64,000 bases of DNA from Clonostachys chloroleuca (taxonomy: Eukaryota; Ascomycota; Sordariomycetes; Hypocreales; Bionectriaceae). The translations under genes and the position numbers were made by a program. Below, piece after piece: positions 23,673 through 35,486 of this stretch; the first letter of the stretch is position 1; each line of letters starts with the position of its first letter. The DNA lies in NCBI GenBank assembly GCA_037952775.1, contig JBANAY010000003.1, positions 28,644,001 through 28,708,000 on the forward strand, written 5' to 3'. The notes under the pieces were generated by a model. That model had not been told where the DNA came from and made no database searches. It worked only from the letters and a program-made list of their open reading frames with translations.

Positions 23673-23924
23673 AGAAGTGTAACAATGTATATCACCAACA
23701 AACGTCGTGTTTATTTCCTAAACTTTCAAGCAGAGGAATATACCATAACCAAACTGGGCCGTTGCATTATAGGATGAGATGACTGCAGCGTTGCAGTGAG
23801 GCACAAGTGCAGAAGGCGTTCGCTTACATCTAGGGGAGAAGTGTAGTAATGCATATTACCAATAAACATCGGGTTCATTTCCTAAACTGTCAAGGAGAGG
23901 AATTTATTATAACCAAACTAGGCA
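23598..23924 (+). repeat. tandem duplication, 164-bp unit
   Basis: Unit 1 is 23598..23761 and unit 2 is 23762..23924; both begin TTGCATTATAGGATGAGATGAC and run through TAGGGGAGAAGTGTA and CCTAAACT to AACCAAACT. Most differences are transitions (C/T or G/A). The first part of unit 1 is also the outer part of the inverted repeat's right arm. Confidence 0.85.
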
Positions 23925-24132
23925 AGATGAAATTTCTAGGGATCGGTACGAGAGGCCGTGAAAACCAGACAGATAATGTAGCCCTTGATTGCACGATAGC
24001 GCTCTCTTAATTTTGGGATGGAAAATACGATTCACCGATGGTCAAGACTCGCGTAGTTCTGTGTTATTTTCATTTTTAACAAATGCGCAGTCACTATCCC
24101 CTACCTTAAACTCTTATGTTGTACTAATGCAA

Positions 24133-24208
24133 TGCAATACGGACCTGAGCCAACTGGGCACCCTTATTAATGCAATACAGACCTGGGCCAACTGGGCACC
24201 CTTATTAA
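24133..24208 (+). repeat. tandem duplication, 38-bp unit
   Basis: Two adjacent copies starting TGCAATAC and ending CACCCTTATTAA, differing at two bases. It lies about 200 bp upstream of the acyltransferase start. Confidence 0.9.
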
Positions 24209-24418
24209 TGCATAAATACAATCTCTTTAAGTAAATAAATAAAAAATGCACTTATATAAGCCTAGGTCCGCGAGACAAATTTTAGGTAGGATGCCCTTTC
24301 CCCTCCCTTGCTGCAACAATCCTTTATGAATATATCCTCTTTTTTGGAACCCCATCTACCCACATACTGAAAATTACTGTGAAAACTCCGAGGCTTGCAG
24401 AGGAATTTTCGAAACAAT

Positions 24419-25660
24419 ATGGCGATGCAGACCCCGGACACAGTGAATCCCCTGGTGCTTCTTGCCGGTGGCGAGACACTACTGGTTACAAGCTTCACAA
24501 TGATCATTCTCAAAACAAAGGCGCGAGCAACCATTCTCCGTACCTTGGGAATTGCCGCGTTGGGTTTTCTTACCTATTTTCTCGAGCAATACATTTCTCA
24601 GTTATGTCTCCGTGGTGGGAGACCACACTGGGCCGTTACCGCCGGGTCACTGCTCTGGGTTCAGTTTCTCAGCGCATCGGAGCTAGCGATAGTGTCTCGT
24701 GTTGATGTTTCTCAACTACCCAACCATAACACTCGGGGTGGTATATTATCGGCCGTCGGTCTCTTGTGGAATATGCGCCGAATCGGCACACAGTGGCAGG
24801 TAAAGAATGTGCCACTAGCGACCGGCTACCAATCTCGCACAGCCTTTCTTTTGAGACGCATAGCTGTGACGTTGGGCACTTACCTTTTTGTTGATGCCCT
24901 GGTTTCTATGCCTCCACCAGATCCTGCCCTAGTTGAGGCCAGTAAGACAACATTCTTACTGCATACTTTAAGACTTGAGGACGCTATATTCCGCGTTGCA
25001 ATGACAATATCATATTGGATTAGCACTGGAATTCTCAACCTTTTTATGACCAATGTAGGAGCAATCGTTTCGGTGCTTCTGCACCTCAGCAGACCGGAAG
25101 ATTGTCCTCCTCTCTACGGTTCGTTTTCAGAGGCATATACGGTTCGTCGCTTTTGGGGGTAAGTGAAATCCACTAAAGAGGTTTGAATTTAAGGCTAATG
25201 TTACGACTTGCACAGCATATCTTGGCATCAGATGTTCAGAAGCTTTCTGACCGGGCATGCAGACCTGATTGTTGATGCTCTCCCTGTTTCACGTCAGTCT
25301 CCGGTGGCTCGGTATACAAGACTTATGATTGCGTTTTTCATCTCTGGTGCCATTCATTACCGTGCTGACCAGCTTATGGGTGTCCCAAACGCTGAAAATG
25401 GAGCCATTTTATTCTTTCTTTTGCATGCACTGGTTATTATGTTAGAGGATATTATCACGCCAATAACCTCTAAAATCCTGCCAGTGAGACTTAACTATTA
25501 CTTGGGTTGGGTATGGGTTCTCTTTTTTTTCATATGGTCAAGCCCTATTTGGATATACTCCTCAACTCGGGTGGGAGTTGACTCGGCTGCATTGTTGCCT
25601 GTACGGCTAGTCGGCCCTTGGGTGCGTCAATTTCTCAGCGCTGACCACCAAACCAGTTGA
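24419..25660 (+). CDS. wax-synthase-like membrane-bound O-acyltransferase
   Basis: An integral membrane acyltransferase (MBOAT/wax synthase domain), expected to move an acetyl or longer acyl group from CoA onto a hydroxyl of a small molecule. Exons are 24419..25158 and 25216..25660, giving 394 aa with about eight hydrophobic segments. The intron splits the signature RRFWGISWHQMFR, found in fungal wax-synthase-like acyltransferases; a second conserved His lies in FISGAIHYRADQ, matching the family's catalytic His position. The ATG at 24419 is the first in frame (a second follows at 24425). Fungal members acylate terpenoid and sterol-like metabolites, so a place beside two P450s fits a tailoring role. 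The substrate is unknown. Confidence 0.87.
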
Positions 25661-26073
25661 ATGGCACGCCTTTGGTAGCAGAATGCTACTGGACCAGATA
25701 AGGATCCTGTTTGCTTAGCCCCCAACCTGCCACTGCCACCTATTGGCAGTCTGATTGTTACCACCTTGAGGGTAGGATTGTTACCACCTTGGGAGTAGGA
25801 TTAAAGGATCTTACGCGCTAACCTAAGTTCCACTACAAAATCGTTCAAGTATTACTCAGGATTAAAAATGGATAAGTCAAGATGCGACTGGGATCGAGCA
25901 TATTGACTCAGTGTGTAACGCGCTGTCTTTCCCTTCTTTGTTTGAACCTTTCCCTGTTTTGTATTAAAATTCAATAGAAGCCCTAGTTTCTGAAATTCTT
26001 CCACATCTTCAATCCAATCTAGTATTTAGCGATAGATAACCCACGCGGCTTACATCTGAGCCAAATACAAACT
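25661..26073. other. intergenic spacer
   Basis: No gene. Two adjacent near-copies of ATTGTTACCACCTTG lie at about 25755-25800. Confidence 0.5.
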
Positions 26074-27227
26074 ATGCGTTATATATCTGTTCAAGACCAA
26101 CAGGACCGAGGGCCCGTCATCATACACACAACATGGGTTCTAGTAGCATTAGCTATTGCTATTACCTTACTGCGGGTCGCCTTGCGGTTCAAGACGTCCC
26201 CAAGACTGAGCACTCACGATTACTTGATGACTCTTGCCATGGTATGTGTCTAACCCAATATGAATTTATATATCAACCAAACGCCTTCTCCATCCCCCAA
26301 ATAATGACAAGAATGATAACTCATGGCGATCACAGTTGCTTCTCGTCGGGAGTCAGGCGGCTCTCACTCAGGCCTACTATTGGGGACTGGGAGTACATGA
26401 TGAATACATTGTTGCTGACCCGACGATGCCCTGGATAGATATGCTCAAGTGGATACGTATCTCCACGGTGCCTGGGGTCGCGTGCTCTATCATCGCACGG
26501 GTCTCTGTTTGCTTCTTTCTGGTGAATATATTTGGCACCAAAGTTTGGTTGAAGTGGTGGTTGATTGGAAATACAATTCTCGTTGCCATTCTTGGCATAG
26601 TCTCTCTTGCACTAGCTTGGTGCCAGTCAGATCCAGTGGAGGGGCTATGGAATACTCTGCTCCCAGCGAAGAGAATGGACCCTAATATTTTGCTAGTCTT
26701 CACTTATGTCTCAGGAGGTACGAAAAATGTTTCTTACATATCCTTTCTGGTTATCATATGTCGAGATTACGTTTGTTTACTAACTCTGAAGAATAGGCAT
26801 TTTCGCTCAAACGGATTTAACCTTTGTGCTATTCCCCATCATAACTATTTGGAAACTCAATATGGCCCTAAGACGCAAAATCGGTCTTTGTTTTCTCATG
26901 GCCGGCTCGCTCTTTGGCATGGTCAGTTGTATTATGCGGATCCTCACATTCCGCACAGCAACCTTCTCCCAGTCGGCCGAGGGGGTGCTCTGGAACAGTA
27001 TCGAACAGTCCTTGGTCGTTATTTTGGGGTCTATGCCATTACTTCCTGCGATACAAAAACTACAGATCGGCTTTCTATCTAATATCAGCAGTTCACTATT
27101 CAGCCTTCTGCCTAGCAAAGACAGCTCTGCGAAGCAAGGGTATCCTAATTCGTCCGGATCTAAGAGCATGGGATTCAAGGCGAATAGCCAAGAGGAAATG
27201 ATCAGACTAGATAGCAGGGAGGTTTAA
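26074..27227 (+). CDS. rhodopsin-like (SAT4/PTH11-type) 7TM membrane protein
   Basis: An integral membrane protein of the fungal rhodopsin-domain family. Exons are 26074..26241, 26336..26717 and 26797..27227, giving 326 aa. Seven hydrophobic helices can be traced, starting with TWVLVALAIAITLLRVALRF; the family motif LSTHDYLMTLAM follows helix 1, and QAYYWGLGVHD and FAQTDLTFVLFPI occupy the expected loop and helix positions. The C-terminal tail of about 60 residues is polar and cytosolic. Members are widespread in secondary-metabolite clusters and effector-like families, but a biochemical role is rarely known. It is not a retinal opsin by any motif I can see. Both introns have good borders. 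It lies between the acyltransferase and the second P450. Confidence 0.83.
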
Positions 27228-28324
27228 AAGGTCTCCAGGACAATAAATCGATCTTTCAGAATACATAGTGGCGAGTGATACACTCCCGCTATGGTTCTTG
27301 AGTTTTATCCTTGCAAAAATGTAGCACTCAACAAGTAGCGGCAGAATTAGCATCTTCCAGCTCCATGGGGGCGCTCTGGTACGGATTATAAATCTCTTTA
27401 TTACACTGGGAATATATTGCTGAATTAGTTACAAGTTACACGGCCTCTCTTGTCTTATCCCTCAACAGCGAAAGCCGATTATCTATATTGGAAGTAATAT
27501 AATTTAAGCTACAGATTCAAATTATACATAGATACATTATACTAGTGCCTGGGGTTGGATGTTCCCTTGATCGAGTAGTATAAAGCCAGAAAGTGATATC
27601 ACATGCCATATTGCCTACCCCCGATTTGCGGTATATTATATCTGATTACTCAGATATCGTGTATAGAAGGATCTGTCTCAGCTTGATAAGTATACTCCCT
27701 TTTAGATAAGTGAATGTTCTTACCCTTTTGGGCTATAAATACGAGATTATCTTCAGCATGCAAGGTAGGAATCTAGATAATACGAGGAGCGATGTGGAGG
27801 ATTGACTATTATACCCCATGGAGCATCAAGATGTCTCTTGGCTGCATATATTGCCAGAAACTGAAATTTGCTCATGCCGTGGAAATACCGAAGATGACAC
27901 CAGGAGCGATGCTCAGGATTGCCACTGATACCACAAGAACTTCGGGAAAGGAGTTATGCGCCAAGATCCCAGCGACAATGGCATTACAGTCAGAATACCA
28001 CCAATAGTTACAATGGGTTCCTGAAGGATGCATCATGTGTCGCTTTCAGCTGACGGCACGCCGAGCTCCGGGAACACGTATGCAACGCTCGTGGATCCGC
28101 CTTCTGGGGCTGCACCAAGGCTTACGATATGTGACAGAAGCATAATTGTCGTGAACTTTTACATATATCCCGCAGTTAAGGATATTCTGCTTCAGATCCG
28201 TTCAACTCACAATTACCTTGATTTTTATTTTGATTTTTTTTTATTCATTTTATTTTTTATTTTTCCCATCGAAAGAAGATCACCAATCAGCCGCTATCTG
28301 GAGACGCGCCTCTAAAAACCCACC
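27228..28324. other. intergenic with possible transporter relic
   Basis: AT-rich. A decayed hydrophobic reading frame on the minus strand at about 27860-28150 is listed separately. The last 100 bases are T-rich 5' leader of the P450. Confidence 0.4.
27860..28150 (-). pseudogene. decayed membrane-protein fragment, family uncertain
   Basis: Minus-strand frames read IVSLGAAPEGG, YVFPELGVPSAESD, then after a stop and a frame change LAHNSFPEVLVVSVAILS and IAPGVIFGISTA. The hydrophobic runs and Gly/Pro-rich turns resemble part of a multi-span transporter, but stops and frame changes rule out a functional product. I could not fix the family. Confidence 0.3.
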
Positions 28325-30263
28325 ATGGAAATTGATTTGTACCAACTTTCACCCCACTTAGCTGGGACAGCGAATTTCACGATGATCTCAGTAATGTTTG
28401 TCGCTTTCATAATAGCCCTGGCCTCAAACACCAGGCAAGTAGGTGCCGATTTAACCATTCTTGGAATCCCTACCGTTGGTGTGCGTAAAGAATGGTTTGC
28501 GTGGTCTAGAGCCACGTTTAGGTCAATTATGGGTACTCGAGCCTCTACCTCAAGAGGCTATTCAAAGGTAAAGAGATAAAATTTTCATCAAGCCTAGAGC
28601 CCCCAGGCGTCTCTAGGGTTAGTTATTTTAACAACTAATAATACGGAAGTACTCGGTATTTAACCTCCCTTTCGTTCTCCCTAACCTCCATCGAGGTCCC
28701 ACTATTATCATACCACCAAAACACGTACGGGCTGTGTATAGCCTTCCAGAGACTCAGCTAGACGTTTGGAATACTCTCAACAACTTGATACAGCCACGGT
28801 ACACTATCCAGGACTACCACATCCTAGGGAGGGAGTTGCACCTGGATGTGCTTCGGAACCAAATTACTCGGAATCTTGGAATACTTACTAAGGGACTTGC
28901 AGCGGAACTTGATAGGGGCTTAAAGACATGGTGGGGAACTGATTCGCAGTGGAAGAACATCCGCGCCTTCGATTCATGCCTGAAAATTGTCGGTGCTGCT
29001 GCCAATTCTGTTATATTTGGGCCATCTCTATGTGAGAAATTCCGCTTTGATTACCTCTTCCTGTATAACATTAATGAAGATTTATAGGTCGTAATCATCG
29101 ATTCATCTATCTTTTAAGCGTACACGCTATTATACTTTTTATTGGCGGCACACTTATCAACGTCTCGCCAAGACTACTCAAGCCCATTGTTGGTTTTCCA
29201 GTTAAAGTCGCAAGCCGCTACTACTACAACCAAATTCTAAAACTGTGCCTTCCGCTCGTACAAGATCGATTAAACAAGACGGTCGCTTGGAGAGATGGTC
29301 TAGCAGATGAATGGTCGCCACCGGTAAGTTGAATGCATTCGGTCAAACAATCTAATTCACGTGGTGCATCATTCCAATAACAAAGAAAATATAGAGCGAT
29401 GGTCTTCAGTGGATGATAGAGGAAGCATTCACGAAGACAGACCCCACTGAACTAGATGTTAAGCGCTTGAGTGAGCGTCTTATTTTCCTTAATGACGTCT
29501 CCATGCATACATCTGCGTTTACGTTGCAATCACTGCTGCAAAGACTCGCCGCCTCTGATCCTAGAGATGAGTACATTGAAACACTTAGAAATGAATCTAG
29601 AACCGTGCTTAGCAAGTTTAATGGAGAGTGGACCCGAGAAGGCGTTCAAAATCTAGTTCTACTAGATTCTACTATTAGGGAGTCTATCAGACTGTCGCCA
29701 TTTGTGATCTTTGGACTTCCTCGTACGGTATGTCGCCTCATCTATGCAAACTTTAACTCTACCTTAAATATAATAGTTGGGACCAAATTCTAACTTCCTT
29801 AAATCGGTAGATCGTTGATCCAAATGGAGTGTTGGTGAAAGCTCATGGGTCCGAATACACTCTCCCCTTTGGCGGCTCTATAGCGCTGCCGATTGAGGAT
29901 ACACATTATGACGAACAAGTTTATCCAAATGCTAAAACATTTCAACCGTTTCGCTTTGTGCATTTGGACGATGGAGTAACGCCCCTAAAATCCATGGGCA
30001 CTTTGCGATTGACAAAGACGGCTGTTACCCTTGATGAACACTTCTACGGATTTGGATACGGAAAACATGGGTGCCCAGGCCGATTTTTTGTTGTTCACGA
30101 AATTAAGCTCATCATGGCGAATATCTTGCTGAACTACGATATTAAACATATTCAGTCCCCCACAGAACCATTCAACATTATGTGGTTGAAGTTGCCTATC
30201 AACGATCCAATTTTACAAATTCGCCGGCGAGTGTCAGGAACAGAAAGTAGGGAAGGTATTTGA
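28325..30263 (+). CDS. cytochrome P450 monooxygenase
   Basis: A heme monooxygenase with five exons: 28325..28567, 28650..29031, 29088..29323, 29395..29727 and 29811..30263, giving 548 aa. The N-terminal region has one membrane anchor (FTMISVMFVAFIIALA). P450 motifs present: an I-helix with LNDVSMHT, ExxR as ESIR, QPFRFVHLDD and heme loop FGYGKHGCPGRFF. The intron after exon 1 ends at AAG, a weaker acceptor chosen because it restores YSVFNLPFVLPN. The C-terminal ILLNYDIKH resembles the MLNYDIRF of the P450 at 21.1 kb, so both look CYP68-like. Unlike that copy it has no frame break. It probably acts with the acyltransferase on a shared metabolite. Confidence 0.88.
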
Positions 30264-31929
30264 AGATAGCTTTCTTTAGTGCAGATAGACCGATTTCAAT
30301 AAGTGTATTATTATTCTATTAGAGTTACAATGCAGTTCTTAATCGGGAGAGAGATAAGTGCAGATAACCTTTTTAGACTTTTCTTATCTTCTGCCCCCGC
30401 AAGAAACCCTTCCCAGTTATTAATGGTAAATTAGGACGTGAACAACATCGAGAAATGGCTAGGCTCACGCCCCTGGCCTAACTCTCGGCCCGGATCTTAA
30501 GCCAGTGTTAATATATCCCGTGTAACTCGCTTCGTGGGCTCACATCAAGGTGTTTACAGAATGGCCGGTTGAACGATGAAAGGCGAATTAGACAAATGGA
30601 CATCTTCCTCAATGTGGTTGTCGTGCTCAAGACTTCAAAGTGCTAAGGCATGGGCGGGAGAGTCACTCCTCCTTCCCGCACATTTGAACTCTACGAATTA
30701 CAAGACTTCAGCCATAGAACTCTTCCGATTTAGGCTGATTTTTCGTGACTATTTCTCTGCTCCCATTTTCATTTATTTTCATATCTCTAGAACAGAATCT
30801 CAGAATGCTCGGTTCTAGATCTGATGAATCAATTTGCTTTCACCTGAGCACCATTGATAGCGCCCAAATTGGGCCGAACGGTACTGACGGATGCACTGAT
30901 AGGTAATTGGTAATTGACTCTGGAAAAGATGAATTTGACTCTGGAAAAGAGGAATCCTCAACCAAGCCAAAGCGAGGATCTCGCTTGAGGCTTTGGGGGA
31001 TTTCGCAAGTGAGGTTAGAGTATGTATCATCTAGACGACCCGGGAAGACGGTCTTTGAACAGTAAAAGAAAAGAAAACAGAAGAATTGAACGAGAATACC
31101 ACTGCTCGAGCGCCCACAGCCACGTAGGTTTCTTGACCCTAGGTTTACTGTTGATTTAAGTGCTGTCAGGAGCTACATGCTCAAAAGGGAGCAGAAGCCG
31201 GCCAAGATCCGCAATACGACCCTTCAACTACAATGGACCGAAAAATGAAGAGCACGGGTCGCAATCAAGAAAATGGCGCGTCAAAAGCCCCGCAAGCAAC
31301 CGCTCATGTTACAATGCAAGGAGATGATGAAGCCAATATAGAAGGGTCCCTAATAATAAGGGTTTCGCCAGTAATGGCAAGCTTGTGTTGACCTGGATTG
31401 TAGCTTCGCATGAGCACTGTATTTAGTAAAATACAAGATATCCTCTGAATATCGCGAGTTTTAGGCTTATTCTTAAGCTTCAGTCCCGAATTCTCTCCAC
31501 AAAGGAGTTAATTGAGCACAACTACCGGCTTCACCTACATGTTATCATGTGGGGGCATATCAGAAGAGCGTTATATGTAGCATTTACCAATCAGAGTCCT
31601 GTGGTTGCAGCGTGGCCTGTGATTATGGCGGTATTCTGTTTAGATTCCCATGAGATAATAGCCAGAACCAGAAGGTACCTTTAAAAGCATCATCTACATG
31701 GATACTAGGTACTTGCTAATCCGGGAAGGTCGAATAAAGGTACTTGGTCGGTTGCAAGACTTCCCCAAAAAAATTCACCAATCATGGACACAATTCTTCA
31801 GACATAAAAAAGAAGAGAGGCTCTCATTGTGATGTCCTGCTGTAACTTCTTCTCTGTTCGATTATATACCCAAGGTTCCGCGTACGCATACAATTATCTA
31901 TCCTATTTTGATCCAAGAACCCAGTCAGT
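30264..31929. other. spacer with right dispersed repeat
   Basis: No gene of recognisable family. It contains the right repeat copy (30352..30513), a short duplication of TTGACTCTGGAAAAGA near 30913-30950, and a 52-codon open frame at 31233 without family motifs. Confidence 0.45.
30352..30513 (+). repeat. dispersed direct repeat, right copy
   Basis: Same orientation as 20752..20913 and similar end to end, with mostly transition differences plus a few small indels. It starts about 90 bases after the stop of the second P450. Past 30513 similarity to the left side ends, which is where the copied regulator exon begins on the left. Confidence 0.85.
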
Positions 31930-33673
31930 ATGGCTTATGCGGCGACTACACTCATGAGCCTTCTGGCCCTTAGTGGGCAAGCCGCTGGCGGGCTCACAAG
32001 ACAATATTCTTCTCACCCCAAGATTGGAAAAAGAGATGGAGACCTTGTTTCTTTTGCTCAAAGGACTACTGAAGACTCTCCTCTTACTCAATCTGTTGAA
32101 AGCCCTGTAGTCCTGCAGCCCGTCCGCCCTAGCTCCAAGGCAGGGAAAAAGAAGCGTGATAGCCAAAGCCCGTTCGATCTGTTAGAAGAGGATACACTAT
32201 ACTGGGCTGGTGAGGATGGCACCATAGCCGAGCTTTGGCTTGAGATGGCTGGTAAAAGTGAGGCATTTGTCGACATTGAATACTTTGATGATCGCATCGA
32301 GTCAATCAGTTGTCCCCAAGATGGCGCTGGGAAAATCACAATTGACTTTGTCGACGAGAACGACCTCGGCGCCGCCAGCCAGATTTGGAACTGGGTTTCA
32401 GAAGATCCTGACAACAGCTTCGTGATTATGATTGGGGCTGGTGATTGCGGCTGGAACACGGAACGAGTCCTTTATTCGGTTCAGGGCCTTGATTTTAATA
32501 ACGATATCAAAACCATCCTGCTTCAGGCGGATCGCATATCCTGGAAGCACGCTATACACAGCTACAACTTAAACATTGGTAAAGCCGCGTTGCATGAAAA
32601 CCAGACATCGCTGGCCCGCCGCGGCTGGTTCGAAGACCTGTTCAACGGCGTGATCAATGTCAATCCTGACTTATCCGTTCCCTTCAACATTGACCTCAGC
32701 GGCACCAAGCTCCCTTTTGACATCAACGGTGTCTCTATCTCTGGGTCTTGCAGCAATTGCTCGACTTCCGGTAGCTTCGATGTCGAGGCTCAATTCCGTG
32801 TTCGGTTGTTTGAGATCGAGGAGGCTTGGGTTGAGCTCAGTACCCCTGGTGTTAACTCTGTTGCAATCATCGACATCAATGTTCAAGGGGACTTCACTGA
32901 CACTCTTTTCGAGGGCAGCCTAACACTCTTTAAGGCATCACCAGCTGGAATATCCATACCGACAATTGGTCCTACCGTCGGAGTCTCCCTATCAGCTGGA
33001 GTCAGTGCCATCAAAGGTAACGTGACTGTTACTGTTGGCGGTACATCAACTATTCCGCCTTCCACCGCTCGGCTAGACTTCTTAAACGAACAAAACACAA
33101 AGTCAGAGGGTTGGACTCCCATCTTTGAGCCTCCTCCTTTCAAAGCAGATGCTTCCGTTCAAGTAACTGCTACAGCAGCTCTCAATGCTGCAGTAGGGTT
33201 AGAGATAAGTGCTCTCGGTACGAAAATGTCACCTGAAAAGCGAAAGCTCAAACCATTAATGCGTGTCGTTTTATCTTTTTAGAAACTGGATTTGTTTCAG
33301 ATCTCGAGGCCAAACTGCCTTACGTAACTGCCGCTCTCAAGGCCCTTCTATGTATGCACACAATCATGCTCTCGAGTCTCTATAGAACTAACTTTCAATG
33401 CAGCAACGACTTGTACTGCCTGCGAAAAGTTCCAAACAGCAGTCGAGGGAAGTATCAATATTGGAATTTCAGTCGGCGTTGCGCTGAAGCAAAAGATTGC
33501 GGGATCCCTGACTAACCTTTGGTCACTTCAACTATACGTAAGAATACCTCTCCTTTCCCGCTCTCGCGTCGTATATTTGGTTGGACACTAACAGTATATT
33601 CTAGGATGCCAAGTTTCCTGTAATTGATTTCTGTGAAGCTGTTGGCCCACAGCCTGAAACTTGCTCCGCTTAA
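31930..33673 (+). CDS. secreted DUF7029/DUF7223-like protein
   Basis: A secreted fungal protein of unknown function. Exons are 31930..33217, 33283..33351, 33404..33537 and 33605..33673, giving 519 aa. The signal peptide MAYAATTLMSLLALSGQAAGG is followed by a Lys/Arg-rich stretch with KR sites (GKR, GKKKR) that could be cut by a Kex2-type protease. An N-terminal domain (about 65-200, beginning with a DTLYWAGED-like segment) resembles DUF7029. The C-terminal beta-rich domain with SGSCSNCSTSGSFDVEAQF resembles DUF7223, whose CxxC-like GSF motif is characteristic. Paired cysteines in the last exons (TTCTACEKF, DFCEAVGP) suggest disulfides. Domain names are from memory of these fungal families; no activity is known. 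Confidence 0.8.
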
Positions 33674-33859
33674 CGGAAACGATTTATTGCGATTGTTTAT
33701 GTCCCTAGCTAGCTGTTATCAAGCTCATTTGTAGATACAACATAATCTCGCTTCCTATCTATAAGCCAAAGATATAATTTCCCACTATTTTGCATTCAAA
33801 TAAAATGTTGTGTAGAAACTTCCCTGAAATGCCTCCGTTGATATCGCCCTTCCTAGATA

Positions 33860-34632
33860 TCAAAGCGAGCTTCGGAATCCTGGTCTCCTAGGTAGCCGCA
33901 CCATAGCAACCACCTCAAACCTCCCGTATGTATTGGGGTCTTTAAGAACCAAAGGCTTTACCTCCGTAAACCCATTCCGCTTTTTGTGTATTGGCAATGC
34001 GTCAGCAGTAGCATCCAAGTAGACAGGTAACCCAGTTTCATCGCCTTGGCGGCATATCCAATCCATTAGGGGAGCGACTAAACTTCTCCCTTGATACAGC
34101 GGATCAACACCCAGAAACTCCCCCACTATGTTAAATAATAAGCTTATGCCCTTATACTTTGTCATGATATGTAAGGAAGAGGCAGATAAGGCATTTCAAG
34201 AAGATGAAAGTTTGACTCACTCCAATGCAATTGCCGGCCCATGATGCTCGCTCTATTCCTTTCCATTCCTCCCCAGAGGCCATCGGCAATCTTTGGATCA
34301 TACCCATCCGGGAACTCAGGCATTGGAATCTCCTGATTGCCATCTGGCTGAGGAACATGGATCCTACAGAAAGCCACCAGTTTGTGATTCATGTTGACGT
34401 CCTCTACCACGAACGTCCGGAAGACAGATGGTCCAGCCTTGATCCCGATCATAAATATCTCCTCAAGCCATGCTCTAATTTCTGGGTTCTCTGGAGTGGC
34501 GTATTCAAAAAATTTATGCGATTGATTGAAGGAGAGGAACCACAGGCGTGAAATGTCGCCAACATCATTGAGCGTCGCATCCCTGATCTTGAACCCAATA
34601 GGGGACACGGGTTCTAAATTAGCGCTAATCAT
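33860..34632 (-). CDS. GNAT-family N-acetyltransferase
   Basis: An acetyl-CoA-dependent acyltransferase, probably cytosolic. Minus-strand exons are 34632..34221 and 34125..33860, giving 225 aa. The GNAT fold is recognisable from the N-terminal FKIRDATLNDVGDISRLW, the acetyl-CoA loop LGVDPLYQGRSLVAPLMDW (usual pattern Q/RxxGxG/A; here QGRSLV) and the terminal LPVYLDATADALPIHKKRNGF. The intron joins QLHW to MGEFLGVDP. The acceptor amine is unknown; fungal relatives are often annotated as small-molecule acetyltransferases. There is no clear pathway context. Confidence 0.86.
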
Positions 34633-35486
34633 GACTGTAGAATCCCAGTCAGTTTCAGCGCCGGCTTGGTTATGGGACGAATATCCAGTCAGTCGTTGCT
34701 CTTTTATATGTCTAGATAAAGAAGTCCCAGTAGGGGTTGATATACACGTTGCTCATCGGATATCCGCAGGTGTCTTCTTTTGGCATAGAAACTAAGGCAA
34801 TCATACTATTTCAGCGAGATGTGGCTAGCTGACGGCTGTCGTGGCTCGATATTATTGAATGCAAATGCGGCATTGGATGTCTCTGGCTAGACTGTGGGCC
34901 GAATTTCCAGACTATTGAGATTCCGCAAGACCGTGCTCAGCCAGTCATCTGGCGGCAAGATGAATTTATTACCCGAACAGCTAGTAATATATGCATGTAA
35001 CCACACCACCGACCTCGTTTGCAGTTGCTGACATGACCGTGCGTAAAACCACACACATCATATGAATACTTTTTCCGTGCTTGTACACACATAATGTCTT
35101 CATTTTCGGGCGCATCGGTAGTATCTGGCTCCTAAAACTACTAAAGCCATTGTAACAACAATATATTACTACCCACTGAGCAATAAAAACCGCTAAGTTT
35201 CATCCCTTTTCACACAGTTGAGATGATGTGCTGAGATGAGATTTCCAATCTGCTAAATCAACCTCACATATGGTGAGGGTGGAGTAGAACTTGCTCCATG
35301 TAACCTTGGAGACCAGCTCCCCCAGGGCTCTAACGCCTACGGGGCCTCTTCTTTATTCTTCGTGTAAGCTTTGAAAGGGCTGATTCTAACGGGCTGCACC
35401 TAAGGTGGTGAGTCGCATTAGGCTTTATCACGTTCAAACGATCTTCGTCCAAAAAATCAATCATTTGAGCAATTGTTCGTAGACGT
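34633..35486. other. intergenic spacer
   Basis: No gene, repeat or clear regulatory feature seen. Confidence 0.5.

Larger units (their letters stand above)
22992..24418. other. repeat-rich AT spacer
   Basis: Between the first P450 (minus) and the acyltransferase (plus), hence a divergent promoter region. It is filled by the repeat cassette at 23241..23924 and a short tandem duplication at 24133..24208. No gene is supported. Confidence 0.6.

Noticed and set aside
26074..27227. Membrane terpene cyclase for the block
   Set aside because: The helix pattern and LSTHDYLMTLAM motif fit the rhodopsin-like SAT4 family; none of the conserved acidic motifs of Pyr4-type cyclases are visible.
31233..31391. 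52-codon open frame as a small protein gene
   Set aside because: Length is within chance expectation and nothing supports translation.
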